Below, piece after piece: positions 1 to 9,894 of a DNA stretch of 64,000 nucleotides; positions within the stretch are counted from its first letter, which is position 1, and each line of letters starts with the position of its first letter. The stretch is from positions 401,001-465,000 of the forward strand of contig NZ_CP051461.1 in the NCBI RefSeq assembly GCF_012584515.1, in the 5' to 3' direction. The stretch comes from Polaromonas vacuolata. GTDB lineage: Bacteria > Pseudomonadota > Gammaproteobacteria > Burkholderiales > Burkholderiaceae_C. Both the position numbers and the translations under genes were made by a program. The notes below the pieces were generated by a model, which did no database searches, was not told where the DNA came from, and saw nothing but the letters and a program-made list of their open reading frames with translations.

Positions 1-1223
1 ACTCTGGAACGATTGGTTTTAAGTCTGGCACCGCGCAGTTCTCAGATGTTTATGCAGGCTCTGCCATAGGCTTGGGTACCGAAGTGTCAACCATTTCGCA
101 GAATTTCAATGCCGGCTCAATTCAGACCAGTTCCAAACCGTTGGACATGGCGATTGTGGGTGGTGACGGATTTTTTCGAACCACCAGCGCGAGTGGTGAG
201 ATTTCCTTTACCCGTAATGGTCAGTTCAACGCTGACAAAGAAGGTTTTATCGTGAATGCTGGCGGCAGTCGGCTGACTGGTTTTGCGGTCGATGCCACCG
301 GTGGAATTTCTGGTGGTGCGCCCAAGGCCTTGGTTATACCGACTGCCGCCATAGCGCCAAACCCGACCAGCACAGTCACAGCCCAGTTCAATATCGATTC
401 GCGCTCAGTGACGCCGACGGTCACGGCGTTCGACGCGAATAATTCCAACTCTTATAACTACGCCAATTCACTCACGGTGTTTGATTCACTGGGCAACTCA
501 CACGAGCTATCGACCTTTTTTGCGAAAGATGCAAACGTTGAGAATGGCTGGAATGTTTACGTTACTGCTGACGGCTATCCGTTAAATTCTGCCGGTGAAA
601 TCAATAGCACGCCGCCGCCGCCGTCGCCGCCGCCAGCAACAGCTAACAGTGAGGTTTCAGCCACGCTGGTATTCAATACCAACGGTACGTTGAAAAGCGT
701 GACGCCCACTGGCGGCGCCGTCTCCCCAACCAGTACCTTCAACATCACCGGCCTTGACTTTGGAAACGGTGCAGCCGCATTAACTACCGACATCACCATC
801 GCCGGCACCACTCAGTTCGGCACCACCAACGATGTCAAAGCACTCACGCAAAACGGCTTTACATCCGGTCAGTTAACGTCTTTCGCCATTGGTGTTGATG
901 GCAAGATTCAAGGCAAATATTCCAACGAGCAAACCAAGTTGTTGGGTCAAGTTGTGGTGTCATCGTTTGCTAATCCCAATGGATTGATCTCCAAAGGTGG
1001 TAACTCTTGGTCTCAGTCGCCGTCTTCCGGCCAGCCTTTGACGGTGGTGCCCGGCGCTGGCACCAAGTCGGGCTCTATCAGCTCGGGCTCGTTAGAAGGC
1101 TCTAACGTTGACTTGACCTCAGAGCTGGTTAATTTGGTGATCGCGCAGCGCACTTACCAAGCCAATGCGCAAACCGTCAAGACGCAAGATCAGGTGCTGC
1201 AAACCTTGATCAATATTCGTTAA
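1..1223 (+). CDS. flgE: Flagellar hook protein FlgE, 5' end outside the window
   Basis: This is the hook subunit, polymerised outside the cell beyond the rod. The open frame is already running at base 3 and reads the FlgE N-terminal signature SGTIGFKSGTAQFSDVYAG, so the true start lies upstream and only about 407 residues are visible. The C-terminal end (EGSNVDLTSELVNLVIAQRTYQANAQTVKT) is the standard rod/hook axial coiled-coil segment. The variable middle domain carries a proline run (PPPPSPPP near window base 610-633) encoded by a CCG trinucleotide repeat, unusual for a hook protein. flgF follows 30 bases downstream in the same operon. The family call is secure; total length is not visible. 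Confidence 0.96.
   Translation, partial: SGTIGFKSGTAQFSDVYAGSAIGLGTEVSTISQNFNAGSIQTSSKPLDMAIVGGDGFFRTTSASGEISFTRNGQFNADKEGFIVNAGGSRLTGFAVDATGGISGGAPKALVIPTAAIAPNPTSTVTAQFNIDSRSVTPTVTAFDANNSNSYNYANSLTVFDSLGNSHELSTFFAKDANVENGWNVYVTADGYPLNSAGEINSTPPPPSPPPATANSEVSATLVFNTNGTLKSVTPTGGAVSPTSTFNITGLDFGNGAAALTTDITIAGTTQFGTTNDVKALTQNGFTSGQLTSFAIGVDGKIQGKYSNEQTKLLGQVVVSSFANPNGLISKGGNSWSQSPSSGQPLTVVPGAGTKSGSISSGSLEGSNVDLTSELVNLVIAQRTYQANAQTVKTQDQVLQTLINIR
611..633 (+). repeat. In-frame CCG triplet repeat (polyproline) inside flgE
   Basis: A nearly uninterrupted run of CCG-type triplets with a single TCG interruption encodes PPPPSPPP in the surface-exposed variable region of FlgE. Because the unit is three bases, gain or loss of copies would change only proline number and not the frame. 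Confidence 0.8.
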
Positions 1224-1253
1224 AGACTTTTAAAACTTTACGCAGGAGAATCC

Positions 1254-1997
1254 ATGGACCGCATGATTTACACAGCCATGAGTGGCGCCAAGCAGGCCAT
1301 GGAGCAACAAGCCTCAGTCGCCAATAACATGGCCAACGTCTCGACTGCCGGCTTCAAAGCGCAGATCAATAACTTTCGTGCCGTGCCTGTAGTGGGCGAT
1401 CAGCCCGTCACCCGCGCCATGGTGGTCGCTACCACGCCTGGTGCTGACTTCTCGCCCGGCGTGATGACACAGACCGGTCGCCCGCTTGATGTTGCCGTCA
1501 AAGGTGACGGCTGGCTTGCGGTGCAGCTGCCGGGCGGCGCTGAAGCCTATACCCGGGTAGGAAATCTTCAAGTCGGCGCTGAAGGCCAGTTGATGACGCT
1601 GGACTCATATCCAGTGCTAGGCAATGCGGGCCCGGTGGTGGTGCCGCCCGGCTCTAAGCTAGTGGTTGCCGGCGATGGCTTGATTACGGCGTTCGACCCC
1701 AACGGTGGTGCGGTCGGTGGTGCAGAAGTCGGTCGCCTCAAACTGGTCAATCCAGCGCGCGCCGATTTGCTGCGCGGTGAAGATGGTTTGTTTCGCACCA
1801 AGCCCGATGCCGCGCCAGCGCAGGTCGATCCTGCGGTCCGGCTGAGCGTCGGCACCTTAGAAGGCAGCAATGTCAATTCGGTAGAAGTCATGGTTCAGAT
1901 GATTACCAACGCCAGGCTTTATGAGATGCAGATGAAAACCATACAAACCGCAGAAACGAACGACCAACAAGCCAATCGGCTGCTCTCGACTAGCTAA
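1254..1997 (+). CDS. flgF: Flagellar proximal rod protein FlgF
   Basis: A 247-residue rod subunit, normal size for FlgF, exported through the flagellar type III apparatus and placed in the rod between MS ring and hook. It begins [19 protein letters not shown] followed by the flagellar basal-body rod motif with [16 protein letters not shown], and ends with the conserved [18 protein letters not shown] segment plus a C-terminal helix. The start is preceded by a clear AGGAG ribosome-binding site about seven bases upstream. It lies between flgE and flgG, as in other proteobacterial flg operons. The call is firm. Confidence 0.97.
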   Translation: MDRMIYTAMSGAKQAMEQQASVANNMANVSTAGFKAQINNFRAVPVVGDQPVTRAMVVATTPGADFSPGVMTQTGRPLDVAVKGDGWLAVQLPGGAEAYTRVGNLQVGAEGQLMTLDSYPVLGNAGPVVVPPGSKLVVAGDGLITAFDPNGGAVGGAEVGRLKLVNPARADLLRGEDGLFRTKPDAAPAQVDPAVRLSVGTLEGSNVNSVEVMVQMITNARLYEMQMKTIQTAETNDQQANRLLSTS

Positions 1998-2100
1998 GCG
2001 GCATTGGCTGTGGAATGCGTTTTCTTCACGCATCAGCTGGTCTCTAGCCGTCTCTCTATTCCTGTCCCTACCCCAATTTCAGATACTCAAGGCCCACACT

Positions 2101-2883
2101 ATGATGCGCTCGCTCTCCATTGCCAAAACCGGCTTAGACGCTCAGCAAACCCAGCTCGACGTGGTCGCCAACAACCTCGCCAACGTTGGCACTACCGGCT
2201 TCAAACGCAGCCGCGCCGTGTTTGAAGACTTGCTCTACCAAAACCTGCGCCAAAGCGGCGGTCAGACCTCGGACCAAACCCGCATGCCGTCCGGTCTGCA
2301 AGTCGGCACGGGTGTCAGGGTAGTGGCTACCGAACGCATCCACTCGCAGGGCAACCCGGTCAAGACCGATAACCCCAAGGATGTGGCGATTAACGGCCTG
2401 GGCTTTTTCCAAGTCTTGATGCCGGACGGCACGTCGTCTTATACCCGCGACGGCTCCTTCCAGACCGATCAGGCCGGTCAGTTGGTGACCGCCAGCGGCT
2501 ACCCAGTGCAGCCGGCCATCACGATTCCGCAAAACGCCACCAGCTTGACGGTGGGGCGTGATGGCACGGTGTCTGTGACCCAGGCCGGCAACACGGCCAG
2601 TGTGCAGGTTGGGCAGATACAGCTGAACACTTTTTTGAATCCTGCCGGCTTGCAAAGCAACGGTGAAAATCTCTACACAGAGACAGACTCGTCAGGTGCT
2701 GCGACGCAAACTGCGCCCGGCCAGAACGGCGCTGGCGTTCTTAACCAAGGTTATGTCGAGGCGTCTAACGTCAATGTGGTTGAGGAACTTGTGAACATGA
2801 TTCAAACCCAGCGCGCCTATGAGATCAACAGCAAAGCGGTGCAGACCTCGGACCAGATGCTGGCCCGATTGGCGCAGCTGTAA
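2101..2883 (+). CDS. flgG: Flagellar distal rod protein FlgG
   Basis: A 260-residue distal rod subunit, the exact size typical for FlgG. The N-terminus [20 protein letters not shown] and [18 protein letters not shown] are the rod signature; the C-terminus ([18 protein letters not shown]) is the axial helix. A gap of 103 bases separates it from flgF, longer than other gaps in this operon and without a convincing gene. The stop overlaps the flgH start by one base (TAATG), suggesting coupled translation. Either methionine of the initial ATG ATG pair could be the start. Confidence 0.97.
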   Translation: MMRSLSIAKTGLDAQQTQLDVVANNLANVGTTGFKRSRAVFEDLLYQNLRQSGGQTSDQTRMPSGLQVGTGVRVVATERIHSQGNPVKTDNPKDVAINGLGFFQVLMPDGTSSYTRDGSFQTDQAGQLVTASGYPVQPAITIPQNATSLTVGRDGTVSVTQAGNTASVQVGQIQLNTFLNPAGLQSNGENLYTETDSSGAATQTAPGQNGAGVLNQGYVEASNVNVVEELVNMIQTQRAYEINSKAVQTSDQMLARLAQL

Positions 2884-3593
2884 TGGCCTTTGTGAGTGTG
2901 TTCAATTCATTGGCCGCATCGACGGGCGTGCGTTATTTAGGTCTTTTCTTGGCGCTGCTCATGACGGGCTGCGCCCAAATACCGCGTCAACCTTTGGTGG
3001 CTCAACCAATGACGGCTCGCCAGACGGTGCAGACAGCCCCGGATGCGCCTATCAACGGCGCTATCTACAGCCACGGCTATGGCACGCAAGCGCTGTTCGA
3101 AGACCGGCGGCCGCGCCGCATCGGCGACATCCTCACGGTGCTGGTGAGTGAGAGCGTTAACGCGACTAAAAATTCAGGCAGCAACGCCAGCCGCACCACC
3201 AGTGCGGCATCTAACTTAGGCGTCGTGCCAGGCGTGATGCGTGGCTTGTTAGGTGACTTAAGCCTAGACGCTAGCGGCAAAAATTCCCTCAGCGCTAAAG
3301 GCGGCGCTAATGCTGCCAACACCTTTAACGGAGTGATCACTGTCACGGTGGTGGAAGTGCTGCTCAACGGTAATTTGTCAGTCAGCGGTGAAAAGCAAAT
3401 GCTGATTAACCAAGGCACTGAATTCATACGCTTTTCCGGTGTCGTCAATCCGCGCACTGTGGGTTCAAACAATACCGTGCCATCGACCCTGGTGGCCGAT
3501 GCCCGCATCGAGTACAGCTCTAAAGGCTATATCGACGAAGTTCAAAACATGGGCTGGTTGCAGCGCTTTTTCCTCAATGTCGCACCGTTTTGA
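2883..3593 (+). CDS. flgH: Flagellar L-ring lipoprotein FlgH
   Basis: A 236-residue precursor of the L ring, the outer-membrane bushing around the rod. It shows a hydrophobic signal segment and a lipobox (LMTGC, lipidated Cys about residue 30), followed by the FlgH body with [20 protein letters not shown] and the C-terminal [21 protein letters not shown] end (here [17 protein letters not shown]). Translation is coupled to flgG by a one-base overlap. The precursor would be exported by Sec and lipidated, unlike the rod proteins around it. Confidence 0.97.
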   Translation: MAFVSVFNSLAASTGVRYLGLFLALLMTGCAQIPRQPLVAQPMTARQTVQTAPDAPINGAIYSHGYGTQALFEDRRPRRIGDILTVLVSESVNATKNSGSNASRTTSAASNLGVVPGVMRGLLGDLSLDASGKNSLSAKGGANAANTFNGVITVTVVEVLLNGNLSVSGEKQMLINQGTEFIRFSGVVNPRTVGSNNTVPSTLVADARIEYSSKGYIDEVQNMGWLQRFFLNVAPF

Positions 3594-4738
3594 GTATGTT
3601 TAAAAATAGTTTTCTTCGCCCATGCCTTGGCCGTCCACTGCAGTTGGTGATTTCTTCTGCCGCGCTAGCTTTGCTTTTGGCTGCGCTACCGGCGCAGGCC
3701 GAGCGCATCAAGCAGTTGGGTAGTTTTCAGGGGGTGCGCGACAACCCTTTAATTGGCTACGGTTTGGTTGTGGGCTTGGACGGCAGCGGGGATCAGACCC
3801 AGCAAACCCCTTTCACCATACAGTCGCTGACGAATATGCTCAGCCAGCTCGGCGTGACTTTACCGCCCGGCACCAATATGCAGCTTAAAAACGTGGCCTC
3901 GGTGATGGTCACGGCGACTTTGCCGCCGTTTGCGCGGCCCGGCCAGACCATAGACATTACGGTGTCCTCACTGGGCAATGCCAAGAGTTTGCGTGGCGGC
4001 ACGTTGTTGATGACGCCGCTCAAAGGTGCGGACGGCCAAGTCTATGCGCTGGCTCAAGGCAATATGGTGATTGGCGGGGCGGGTGCTTCTGCAGGTGGTA
4101 GTTCGGTCAAGATTAACCAACTCAGTGCAGGCCGGATTCCGGCTGGCGCGATCGTCGAGCGTGCCGTGCTCTCGCCTATCGCGGCGAATGGAACGCTGCT
4201 CTTAGAGCTCAATCAATCTGACTTTGGCACGGCGCAAAAAACCGTCACTGCAATCAATGATTTTTATGGTGCTGGCACAGCCAGTGCGTTAGATGGCCGT
4301 GTGATCTCCATCAATGCGCCGGAAAACGCGCAGGAAAAAGTCGCATTTTTAGCGGGCATTGAAAGCATAGACGTCACACCTTCTAAAGCCGTGGCCAAGG
4401 TGGTGATTAACGCCCGTACTGGCTCGGTGGTGATGAACCAAGCGGTACGCGTAGAAGACTGCGCCGTGGCCCACGGCAACTTGACCGTAGTCATCAAGAC
4501 TCAACCGGTGATTAGCCAGCCAAATGCCTTAGCCGGCGGTCAAACCGTGGTGGCGCCGGTCACGCAGATAGAGATCAGCCAAGAAGGCAGCGCGCTGCAA
4601 GTGGTGCGCGGCGGCGCTTCGCTGGCCGATGTTGTCAAGGGACTCAATGCCTTGGGCGCAAATCCACAGGATTTAGTCTCTATTTTGCAGGCCATGAAAG
4701 CCATAGGCGCACTGCGCGCTGAACTAGAAATCATCTAA
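3590..4738 (+). CDS. flgI: Flagellar P-ring protein FlgI
   Basis: The periplasmic P-ring subunit, about 380 residues. A Sec signal peptide ends at PAQA before [19 protein letters not shown], the hallmark of mature FlgI, and the body has the conserved [20 protein letters not shown] segment and a C-terminal [19 protein letters not shown]. Two starts are possible: TTG at 3590, overlapping the flgH stop, or ATG at 3596, which gives MFKNSF and a more usual signal peptide. I favour the ATG on codon grounds, but neither has a good ribosome-binding site, as expected for a coupled gene. Confidence 0.96.
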   Translation: MSMFKNSFLRPCLGRPLQLVISSAALALLLAALPAQAERIKQLGSFQGVRDNPLIGYGLVVGLDGSGDQTQQTPFTIQSLTNMLSQLGVTLPPGTNMQLKNVASVMVTATLPPFARPGQTIDITVSSLGNAKSLRGGTLLMTPLKGADGQVYALAQGNMVIGGAGASAGGSSVKINQLSAGRIPAGAIVERAVLSPIAANGTLLLELNQSDFGTAQKTVTAINDFYGAGTASALDGRVISINAPENAQEKVAFLAGIESIDVTPSKAVAKVVINARTGSVVMNQAVRVEDCAVAHGNLTVVIKTQPVISQPNALAGGQTVVAPVTQIEISQEGSALQVVRGGASLADVVKGLNALGANPQDLVSILQAMKAIGALRAELEII

Positions 4739-4756
4739 CCACAGCAAAGACCAGTC

Positions 4757-5833
4757 ATGAGCAGCTCCGGCTTTCCTAAACCCATCAACCCAACCAACGC
4801 CGCAGCCGGCGCGCTGGATCAAGCACTGTCGTTTGACGTGCAAGGCGTTGATGCGCTGCGCCGCACGGTGAGAAATTCGCCCCAAGAAGGCATGAAGCAG
4901 GCCTCCAAGCAGTTCGAGGTGATGTTTATGCAAATGGTGCTCAAAAGCATGCGCGACGCTACGCCGTCTGACGGCATGCTCAGCAGCCAGCAGAGTAAAA
5001 CCTATACCGCCATGCTGGACCAGCAAATGGCGCAAAACCTTTCGGGCCGCGGTCTTGGCTTGGCCGAGGCGATGTTTACCCAACTCAATCGCACCGTCGG
5101 TGCCGGCGGCACGGCGGTCAGCCAGCCGCCGCCAGATGTGGCGCTACCCATGCCCTTGTTCAACAGCAGTAGCGGGCCCGCTTTGCTGTTGCCACAGGCC
5201 AAAGGACTGCAGATTCATGCGTCGTCTGGCAGTCTTTTCCCGCTTCCACTGACGGTGCCAGTTCCGTTGTCGTCGCCGTCAGCGCAATCGCCGCCAGCCA
5301 ACCAGCCAGTTGTTAATGCAGTCGATTTGTCCTTCTATCAGACCGGCGCAGACCCGGCCAGCAAGCCGCGCAGCTCGCCGACTGGCACAGTAGACCAGTT
5401 TGTTGCGCGTATGTTGCCGGCCGCTCAACGTGCCAGTCAGGCCACCGGCGTGCCGCCGCAACTCATCATGGCCCAAGCTGCGTTGGAGTCCGGTTGGGGC
5501 AAACGCGAGCCACGTGCTGACGACGGTAGCCAAAGCTTTAACCTGTTTGGTATCAAGGCCGATAAAAGTTGGAAAGGCGCGGTGGTTGAAACCAGCACCA
5601 CCGAATACGTAGGCGGTGTGGCGCAAAAAACCCGAGCCAGCTTTCGCGCTTACGCCTCTTATGAAGAAGGCTTTGCTGACTACGCCAAATTTCTCACCAG
5701 CAACCCGCGCTACGCCAATGTGTTGGCGACCAGAGATGCGGAGCAAGCTGCGCACGGCCTGCAACGCGCCGGTTATGCGACCGATCCGGCCTATGGCGGC
5801 AAGTTGGTGCGCATCATGCAGCAAATGAGTTGA
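4757..5833 (+). CDS. flgJ: FlgJ, rod scaffold and peptidoglycan hydrolase
   Basis: A 358-residue two-domain FlgJ. Residues about 40-110 form the rod-capping domain (KQASKQFEVMFMQMVLKSMR), which guides rod assembly. A proline/serine-rich linker spans about 120-210. Residues about 212-355 form the glucosaminidase/muramidase domain that opens the wall for the rod; AALESGWGKR places the presumed catalytic Glu at 244 and FNLFGIK follows. Both domains are present and intact, as usual in beta- and gammaproteobacteria. It is the last gene of the flgE-J block; no strong terminator follows. Confidence 0.96.
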   Translation: MSSSGFPKPINPTNAAAGALDQALSFDVQGVDALRRTVRNSPQEGMKQASKQFEVMFMQMVLKSMRDATPSDGMLSSQQSKTYTAMLDQQMAQNLSGRGLGLAEAMFTQLNRTVGAGGTAVSQPPPDVALPMPLFNSSSGPALLLPQAKGLQIHASSGSLFPLPLTVPVPLSSPSAQSPPANQPVVNAVDLSFYQTGADPASKPRSSPTGTVDQFVARMLPAAQRASQATGVPPQLIMAQAALESGWGKREPRADDGSQSFNLFGIKADKSWKGAVVETSTTEYVGGVAQKTRASFRAYASYEEGFADYAKFLTSNPRYANVLATRDAEQAAHGLQRAGYATDPAYGGKLVRIMQQMS

Positions 5834-6216
5834 TCTAGCGCCATCTTGTCATAGCGCCAATAGCGGCGTAGTCGATTGACTGTGCGCATTAAGTGCGCTT
5901 GACTGCTGGTCTCGGTCAGCGTTAAAGCCGCCTATTAACGGTTTGGTTTAAAAATATTTAAGTAATTGAACTTATGTGCCGTAAAGCATGGACAGACAGT
6001 TGCAAAAAGTTTGCTTGGCGCTTGGCCGGGTTGATTTTTCAAGCGCAAAGTTTTTGTCCATGCCCGTAGGCCTTTATCGGTTTGCGAGTGTTTTTTCTAC
6101 CCACGTGAAGAAATACCAATGAATGCATCACCAGAACCAAAAACTGACGTCTTAATGACGCCAAGCCAAGCCCTCAGACAAGCGACTCACCAGTCCCACA
6201 CGTTTGGAGCTAAGGC
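5834..6216. other. Leader region between flgJ and the first chemoreceptor
   Basis: This 383-base stretch is AT-rich in its middle. It holds a weak sigma-28-like promoter (5959-5985), a long-range inverted repeat with arms GCATGGACA (5986-5994) and TGTCCATGC (6055-6063) enclosing a second partial stem, and a 33-codon reading frame ending on the receptor start. No larger gene is visible. It probably carries the promoter and 5' untranslated region of the receptor gene. Confidence 0.7.
5959..5985 (+). promoter_or_regulatory. Possible sigma-28 promoter of first chemoreceptor
   Basis: TAAG, 15 bases, then GCCGTAAA resembles the FliA pattern TAAA-N15-GCCGATAA with correct spacing, but the -10 matches only six of eight positions and the -35 is imperfect. 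Chemoreceptor genes are common sigma-28 targets, which is the main supporting argument. Confidence 0.35.
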
Positions 6217-6220
6217 ATGA
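6119..6220 (+). CDS. Possible 33-residue leader peptide overlapping receptor start
   Basis: A short frame from ATG 6119 encodes 33 residues ([20 protein letters not shown] at its start, ending FGAKA) and terminates in ATGA, sharing bases with the ATG of the downstream chemoreceptor at 6217. A GTGAAG motif sits about eight bases before its start. The overlap would allow translational coupling. I recognise no family and the peptide has no signal or membrane segment; it may be a chance frame, so confidence is low. Confidence 0.3.
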   Translation: MNASPEPKTDVLMTPSQALRQATHQSHTFGAKA

Positions 6221-7929
6221 GTCATTTGAAAATCTCTACCCGTTTGATGCTGCTGATTTTGAGTTTGTCGGCACTGCTAGTGCTTATCGGCGGCGTAGGT
6301 CTTTACGGCATCCACCAGTCGAATGAATCCTTGCGCACGGTTTATGAAGATCGCACCGTCGCACTCGGCCAATTGGCCGAGATAGATTCTTTGCTGTTGA
6401 GCAACCAGCTGGTGTTGGGCGAGAGTTTGGTGGAACTGGCAGACGCCAGCAAAAATGCGGACCGAATCGGCGCGAATGTTTTGCGCGTGAATAATTTATT
6501 GGATGACTTGCAGCGTAAAACTCTCACAGCGCAAGAAAGTTTGCTGACCAAAAAATTCACACTCGACTACATTCGCTATCGTCAAGAGGGCTCATCCCTT
6601 GCCGTCGCGGCGCTGCGTGGGAGTAATTTTGAGCGCGCCCGGCAACTGGTGACACAAACCATGCCGCCACTGTTTATGCCTGTGCGCGAGGGCGTCGTGG
6701 CGTTATCCAAACTGCAAATGTCAGTGGCTAAATCTGAGTATGAGTCGGCGCAAACGCAATTTAAAAATCTGCGCGCAGCCGCTACTTTGGCTGTTGTTGC
6801 CGGTGTGCTGTTTGCGTTACTGTGTGGTCTGGCCTTGATACGCGGTATCTCGCGCGCCTTGAAAGCTGCGCTTGAAGCGACTAAGGCCGTGACTGACGGT
6901 GACCTGAGCCGACCTATACGCTTGCATGGCAATGACGAAATTTCTGCGTTGCTGGTCTCGCTTACTGCCATGCAAAGTGGTCTGTCAGGCATAGTCGGTC
7001 AGGTGCGTCAAGGCACTGACAATATTGCGACCGCATCCGCTGAAATCGCCGCTGGTAATCAAGATTTGTCCTCGCGTACCGAGCAGCAAGCCAGCTCGTT
7101 AGAAGAAACTGCAGCGTCTATGGAAGAGCTCACTTCTACCGTCAAGCAAAATGCAGAAAATGCGCAGCAAGCCAATCAGCTCGCAGCGGCTGCATCCAGC
7201 GCTGCGGTGCGTGGCGGCACGGTGGTCGCACAAGTAGTTGGCACTATGAGCGCCATCAATACTTCTTCCCGCAAGATTGTTGACATCATCGGCGTGATTG
7301 ATGGCATCGCATTTCAGACCAACATACTGGCGCTTAACGCAGCGGTAGAAGCGGCAAGAGCGGGCGAACAAGGCCGCGGTTTTGCCGTGGTTGCTGCCGA
7401 AGTGCGCTCTCTCGCGCAGCGCTCTGCAGCCGCGGCTAAGGAGATTAAAACCTTGATTGGTGCATCAGTCGAAAGCGTTGAAGAAGGTGGACGCCAAGTC
7501 GCTGAAGCCGGCTTAACGATGAATGAAATTGTCGACAGCGCCAAGCGCGTGACCGACATCATGGCTGAGATTTCTGCTGCCAGCCAAGAGCAAACCGAGG
7601 GCATAGGGCAAGTTAATCAAGCCATCTCGCAGATGGACCAAGTCACGCAGCAAAACGCCGCTCTGGTCGAGCAGGCGGCGGCTGCTGCGGCCTCGCTGCA
7701 AAGCGAAGCCGAAGCGCTGTCACAGCTTGTGTCTGTATTCAAAATCAACGATCAGCCAGCCGATAAAAACGCTGGCTATAAACATCAGTCGGCGTCTGCT
7801 GCCCGCAGCTCCACAGTGCCCGCAGCACCGACGCAGCCACCGGCGGCCAGAGATGGAATTGCAGCGCCATTAAAAAAGCAGCTCGCCACTTCACCTGTTA
7901 CGGCGAATAACGATTGGGAAACTTTTTAA
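6217..7929 (+). CDS. Methyl-accepting chemotaxis protein 1, DWETF tail
   Basis: A 570-residue transmembrane chemoreceptor. Membrane segments at about 8-31 and 188-208 flank a periplasmic region of about 155 residues with the helical look of a four-helix-bundle (Tar-type) ligand domain. A HAMP linker follows (about 209-262), then the cytoplasmic signalling coiled coil with the conserved hairpin tip [20 protein letters not shown], which contacts CheW and CheA. The protein ends NNDWETF, resembling the NWETF pentapeptide that tethers CheR and CheB in enteric receptors. A GGAG site eight bases upstream supports the ATG at 6217. The ligand cannot be inferred. It heads a receptor-cheW-receptor block inserted in the flagellar cluster. 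Confidence 0.95.
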   Translation: MSHLKISTRLMLLILSLSALLVLIGGVGLYGIHQSNESLRTVYEDRTVALGQLAEIDSLLLSNQLVLGESLVELADASKNADRIGANVLRVNNLLDDLQRKTLTAQESLLTKKFTLDYIRYRQEGSSLAVAALRGSNFERARQLVTQTMPPLFMPVREGVVALSKLQMSVAKSEYESAQTQFKNLRAAATLAVVAGVLFALLCGLALIRGISRALKAALEATKAVTDGDLSRPIRLHGNDEISALLVSLTAMQSGLSGIVGQVRQGTDNIATASAEIAAGNQDLSSRTEQQASSLEETAASMEELTSTVKQNAENAQQANQLAAAASSAAVRGGTVVAQVVGTMSAINTSSRKIVDIIGVIDGIAFQTNILALNAAVEAARAGEQGRGFAVVAAEVRSLAQRSAAAAKEIKTLIGASVESVEEGGRQVAEAGLTMNEIVDSAKRVTDIMAEISAASQEQTEGIGQVNQAISQMDQVTQQNAALVEQAAAAAASLQSEAEALSQLVSVFKINDQPADKNAGYKHQSASAARSSTVPAAPTQPPAARDGIAAPLKKQLATSPVTANNDWETF

Positions 7930-7948
7930 GCTACGCCCAACATTAGCG

Positions 7949-7984
7949 ACAGGCCGCGCCAAGGCTTTGCGGCAAAGCGCCTGT
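7949..7984 (+). terminator. Nested hairpin after first chemoreceptor
   Basis: Outer arms ACAGGC (7949-7954) and GCCTGT (7979-7984) enclose an inner GC-rich stem GCTTTGC/GCAAAGC (7964-7978). It begins 20 bases after the receptor stop. There is no good T-run immediately after it, so it may be a weak terminator or an mRNA 3'-end stabiliser. Confidence 0.5.
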
Positions 7985-8009
7985 AGCGACGAAAAACTAT
8001 CAAATCAAA

Positions 8010-8086
8010 AAAAAGTAAAAAGTAAAAAGTAAAAAGTAAAAAGTAAAAAGTAAAAAGTAAAAAGTAAAAAGTAAAAAGTAAAAAGT
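8010..8086 (+). repeat. Tandem heptamer AAAAAGT, 11 perfect copies
   Basis: Eleven consecutive identical copies of AAAAAGT (77 bases) lie between two chemoreceptor genes and end 59 bases before the second receptor's ATG. The array is extremely AT-rich compared with its surroundings. Perfect identity over 11 units implies active slippage or recent expansion. It is outside coding sequence, so copy changes would alter promoter or leader spacing and not a reading frame. Confidence 0.97.
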
Positions 8087-8145
8087 TTTATAAAACCGAT
8101 TTTCAAACAATAACTACATAACCTCGAATCAGAAAATAATAAAAA

Positions 8146-9852
8146 ATGAATATCCAAAACTTAAAAATTGGCCCGCGACTTATGCTGGGTTTTGGCGCAG
8201 TGATTGCGCTACTTGTCATCATTGCTGCACTCGCCTACGTTCAGTTAAATGAACTGACTGAAGACATCACACTGACCAATAGCGATCGTTTTCCTAAAAC
8301 GGTAATGGCACATAACGCGAAGGATGAGCTCAATGACGTGACGTTCAAAATGCGCAATTTAGTCTTGCTGCGTGACAGTGATGAAATTAGCAAGATGTAT
8401 ACGCATATTGATGAAGCCAGTCGCAACATCGACATCGCGCTGGATGGGCTGGATAAAACAGTGACCTCGGTTAAAGGCAAAGCGCTAATGCAAGAGGTGC
8501 ACGCTGCGCGGACACTTTTTCTCACCAGTAAGGCGGAGTTTGTGGCACTGCTTAAAGAAGGCAGAAGAGATGAAGCCATCACTATGCTGCTGGGTAGTAC
8601 AAAAGCGATTCAAGATAAGTACATTGCGGCGTTGGATCAACTTATTGATTTACAAAACCAGTTGATGACAGACTCTGGTGCGTCATCCTTAAAACAAGCC
8701 ACGCAGACACGGATGTTGATCCTGCTGATTACCGCCCTGTCTATTGCCTTCAGTTCGCTGATCACTTTAGTGATTGCGCGCAGCATAACCCGGCCTCTGG
8801 TTCAAGCTGTCGCAGTGGCGCAGCGCGTCGCCGACGGTGACCTGACCTCTGACATCGCTAGCGCCGCCAAAGACGAGATCGGCCAGCTTATGCGGGCGTT
8901 AAAAGACATGAACGACAAGCTCGCCGCCCTAGTGGGCGAAGTGCGCAGCGGCACCGACACGATTGCCACAGCGTCAGGTCAAATCGCTGCGGGTAACCAA
9001 GACTTGTCATCGCGTACTGAGCAGCAAGCGAGCTCGCTGGAAGAAACCGCCGCGTCTATGGAAGAGCTCACCAGCACCGTCAAGCAAAACGCAGAAAACG
9101 CCAGACAGGCTAATCAGCTCGCCACCTCAGCGTCTAGTGTGGCGGTGCGTGGCGGTGACGTAGTCTCACAAGTCGTCGGCACCATGGGTGCGATTAATGT
9201 TTCCTCGCGCAAGATTGTCGACATCATTGGCGTGATTGACGGCATCGCATTTCAGACCAATATTTTGGCGCTGAATGCGGCGGTGGAAGCGGCAAGAGCG
9301 GGTGAGCAAGGCCGTGGTTTTGCGGTGGTTGCGGCCGAAGTGAGATCCTTGGCGCAGCGCTCGGCAGCCGCGGCCAAAGAAATTAAAATACTGATTGGCG
9401 ACTCGGTCGATAAAGTCGAAGAAGGCAGTAAACAAGTCGCTGAGGCCGGCAACACCATGAATGAAATCGTTCAAAGCGTGCAACGCGTGACCGACATCAT
9501 GGCCGAAATTTCTGCGGCTAGCCAAGAGCAAAACACCGGCATCGCGCAGATCAATCAGACCATCTCTCAGATGGATCAAGTCACGCAGCAAAACGCGGCT
9601 TTGGTTGAGCAAGCCGCAGCGGCTGCCGCATCGCTGCAAGAGCAGGCCGACAGCCTGTTGCAAGTAGTGAGCGTATTTAAAATTAATGCCGCCTCAGTGC
9701 AGCATTACGCGCCGCCACGCTACACCCATTCAGCACCTAAAAAACCAGCGCCACCCGTACAGCCGCCGCCTTCTAGAGCCGGTATTGCTGCGCCCAAAAG
9801 TCGGCTGGCTAAACCTGCTGTCGCAGCAGACGGTGATTGGGAAACCTTTTAA
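8146..9852 (+). CDS. Methyl-accepting chemotaxis protein 2, DWETF tail
   Basis: A 568-residue chemoreceptor with the same plan as its upstream neighbour: membrane segment about 13-32, periplasmic four-helix-bundle type domain to about 188, second membrane segment about 190-212, HAMP to about 265, then the signalling domain with [20 protein letters not shown] at the tip. It ends DGDWETF, a CheR/CheB tether-like pentapeptide. The periplasmic domain differs strongly from receptor 1, so it probably senses a different ligand, while the cytoplasmic halves are nearly the same. The leader upstream contains the 11-copy heptamer array; no clear ribosome-binding site precedes the ATG, only an A-rich stretch. 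Confidence 0.95.
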   Translation: MNIQNLKIGPRLMLGFGAVIALLVIIAALAYVQLNELTEDITLTNSDRFPKTVMAHNAKDELNDVTFKMRNLVLLRDSDEISKMYTHIDEASRNIDIALDGLDKTVTSVKGKALMQEVHAARTLFLTSKAEFVALLKEGRRDEAITMLLGSTKAIQDKYIAALDQLIDLQNQLMTDSGASSLKQATQTRMLILLITALSIAFSSLITLVIARSITRPLVQAVAVAQRVADGDLTSDIASAAKDEIGQLMRALKDMNDKLAALVGEVRSGTDTIATASGQIAAGNQDLSSRTEQQASSLEETAASMEELTSTVKQNAENARQANQLATSASSVAVRGGDVVSQVVGTMGAINVSSRKIVDIIGVIDGIAFQTNILALNAAVEAARAGEQGRGFAVVAAEVRSLAQRSAAAAKEIKILIGDSVDKVEEGSKQVAEAGNTMNEIVQSVQRVTDIMAEISAASQEQNTGIAQINQTISQMDQVTQQNAALVEQAAAAAASLQEQADSLLQVVSVFKINAASVQHYAPPRYTHSAPKKPAPPVQPPPSRAGIAAPKSRLAKPAVAADGDWETF

Positions 9853-9894
9853 GTTTTTCTCGTCGATAAACCAATGATTCAAAGAGGATAAAAA

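Noticed and set aside
2004..2225. A 73-codon frame between flgF and flgG
   Set aside because: It overlaps the start of flgG in another frame and has an unconserved product; the gap seems to be only a longer leader.
8010..8086. CRISPR array
   Set aside because: The units are seven-base direct repeats without spacers and no cas genes are near; it is a simple tandem repeat.
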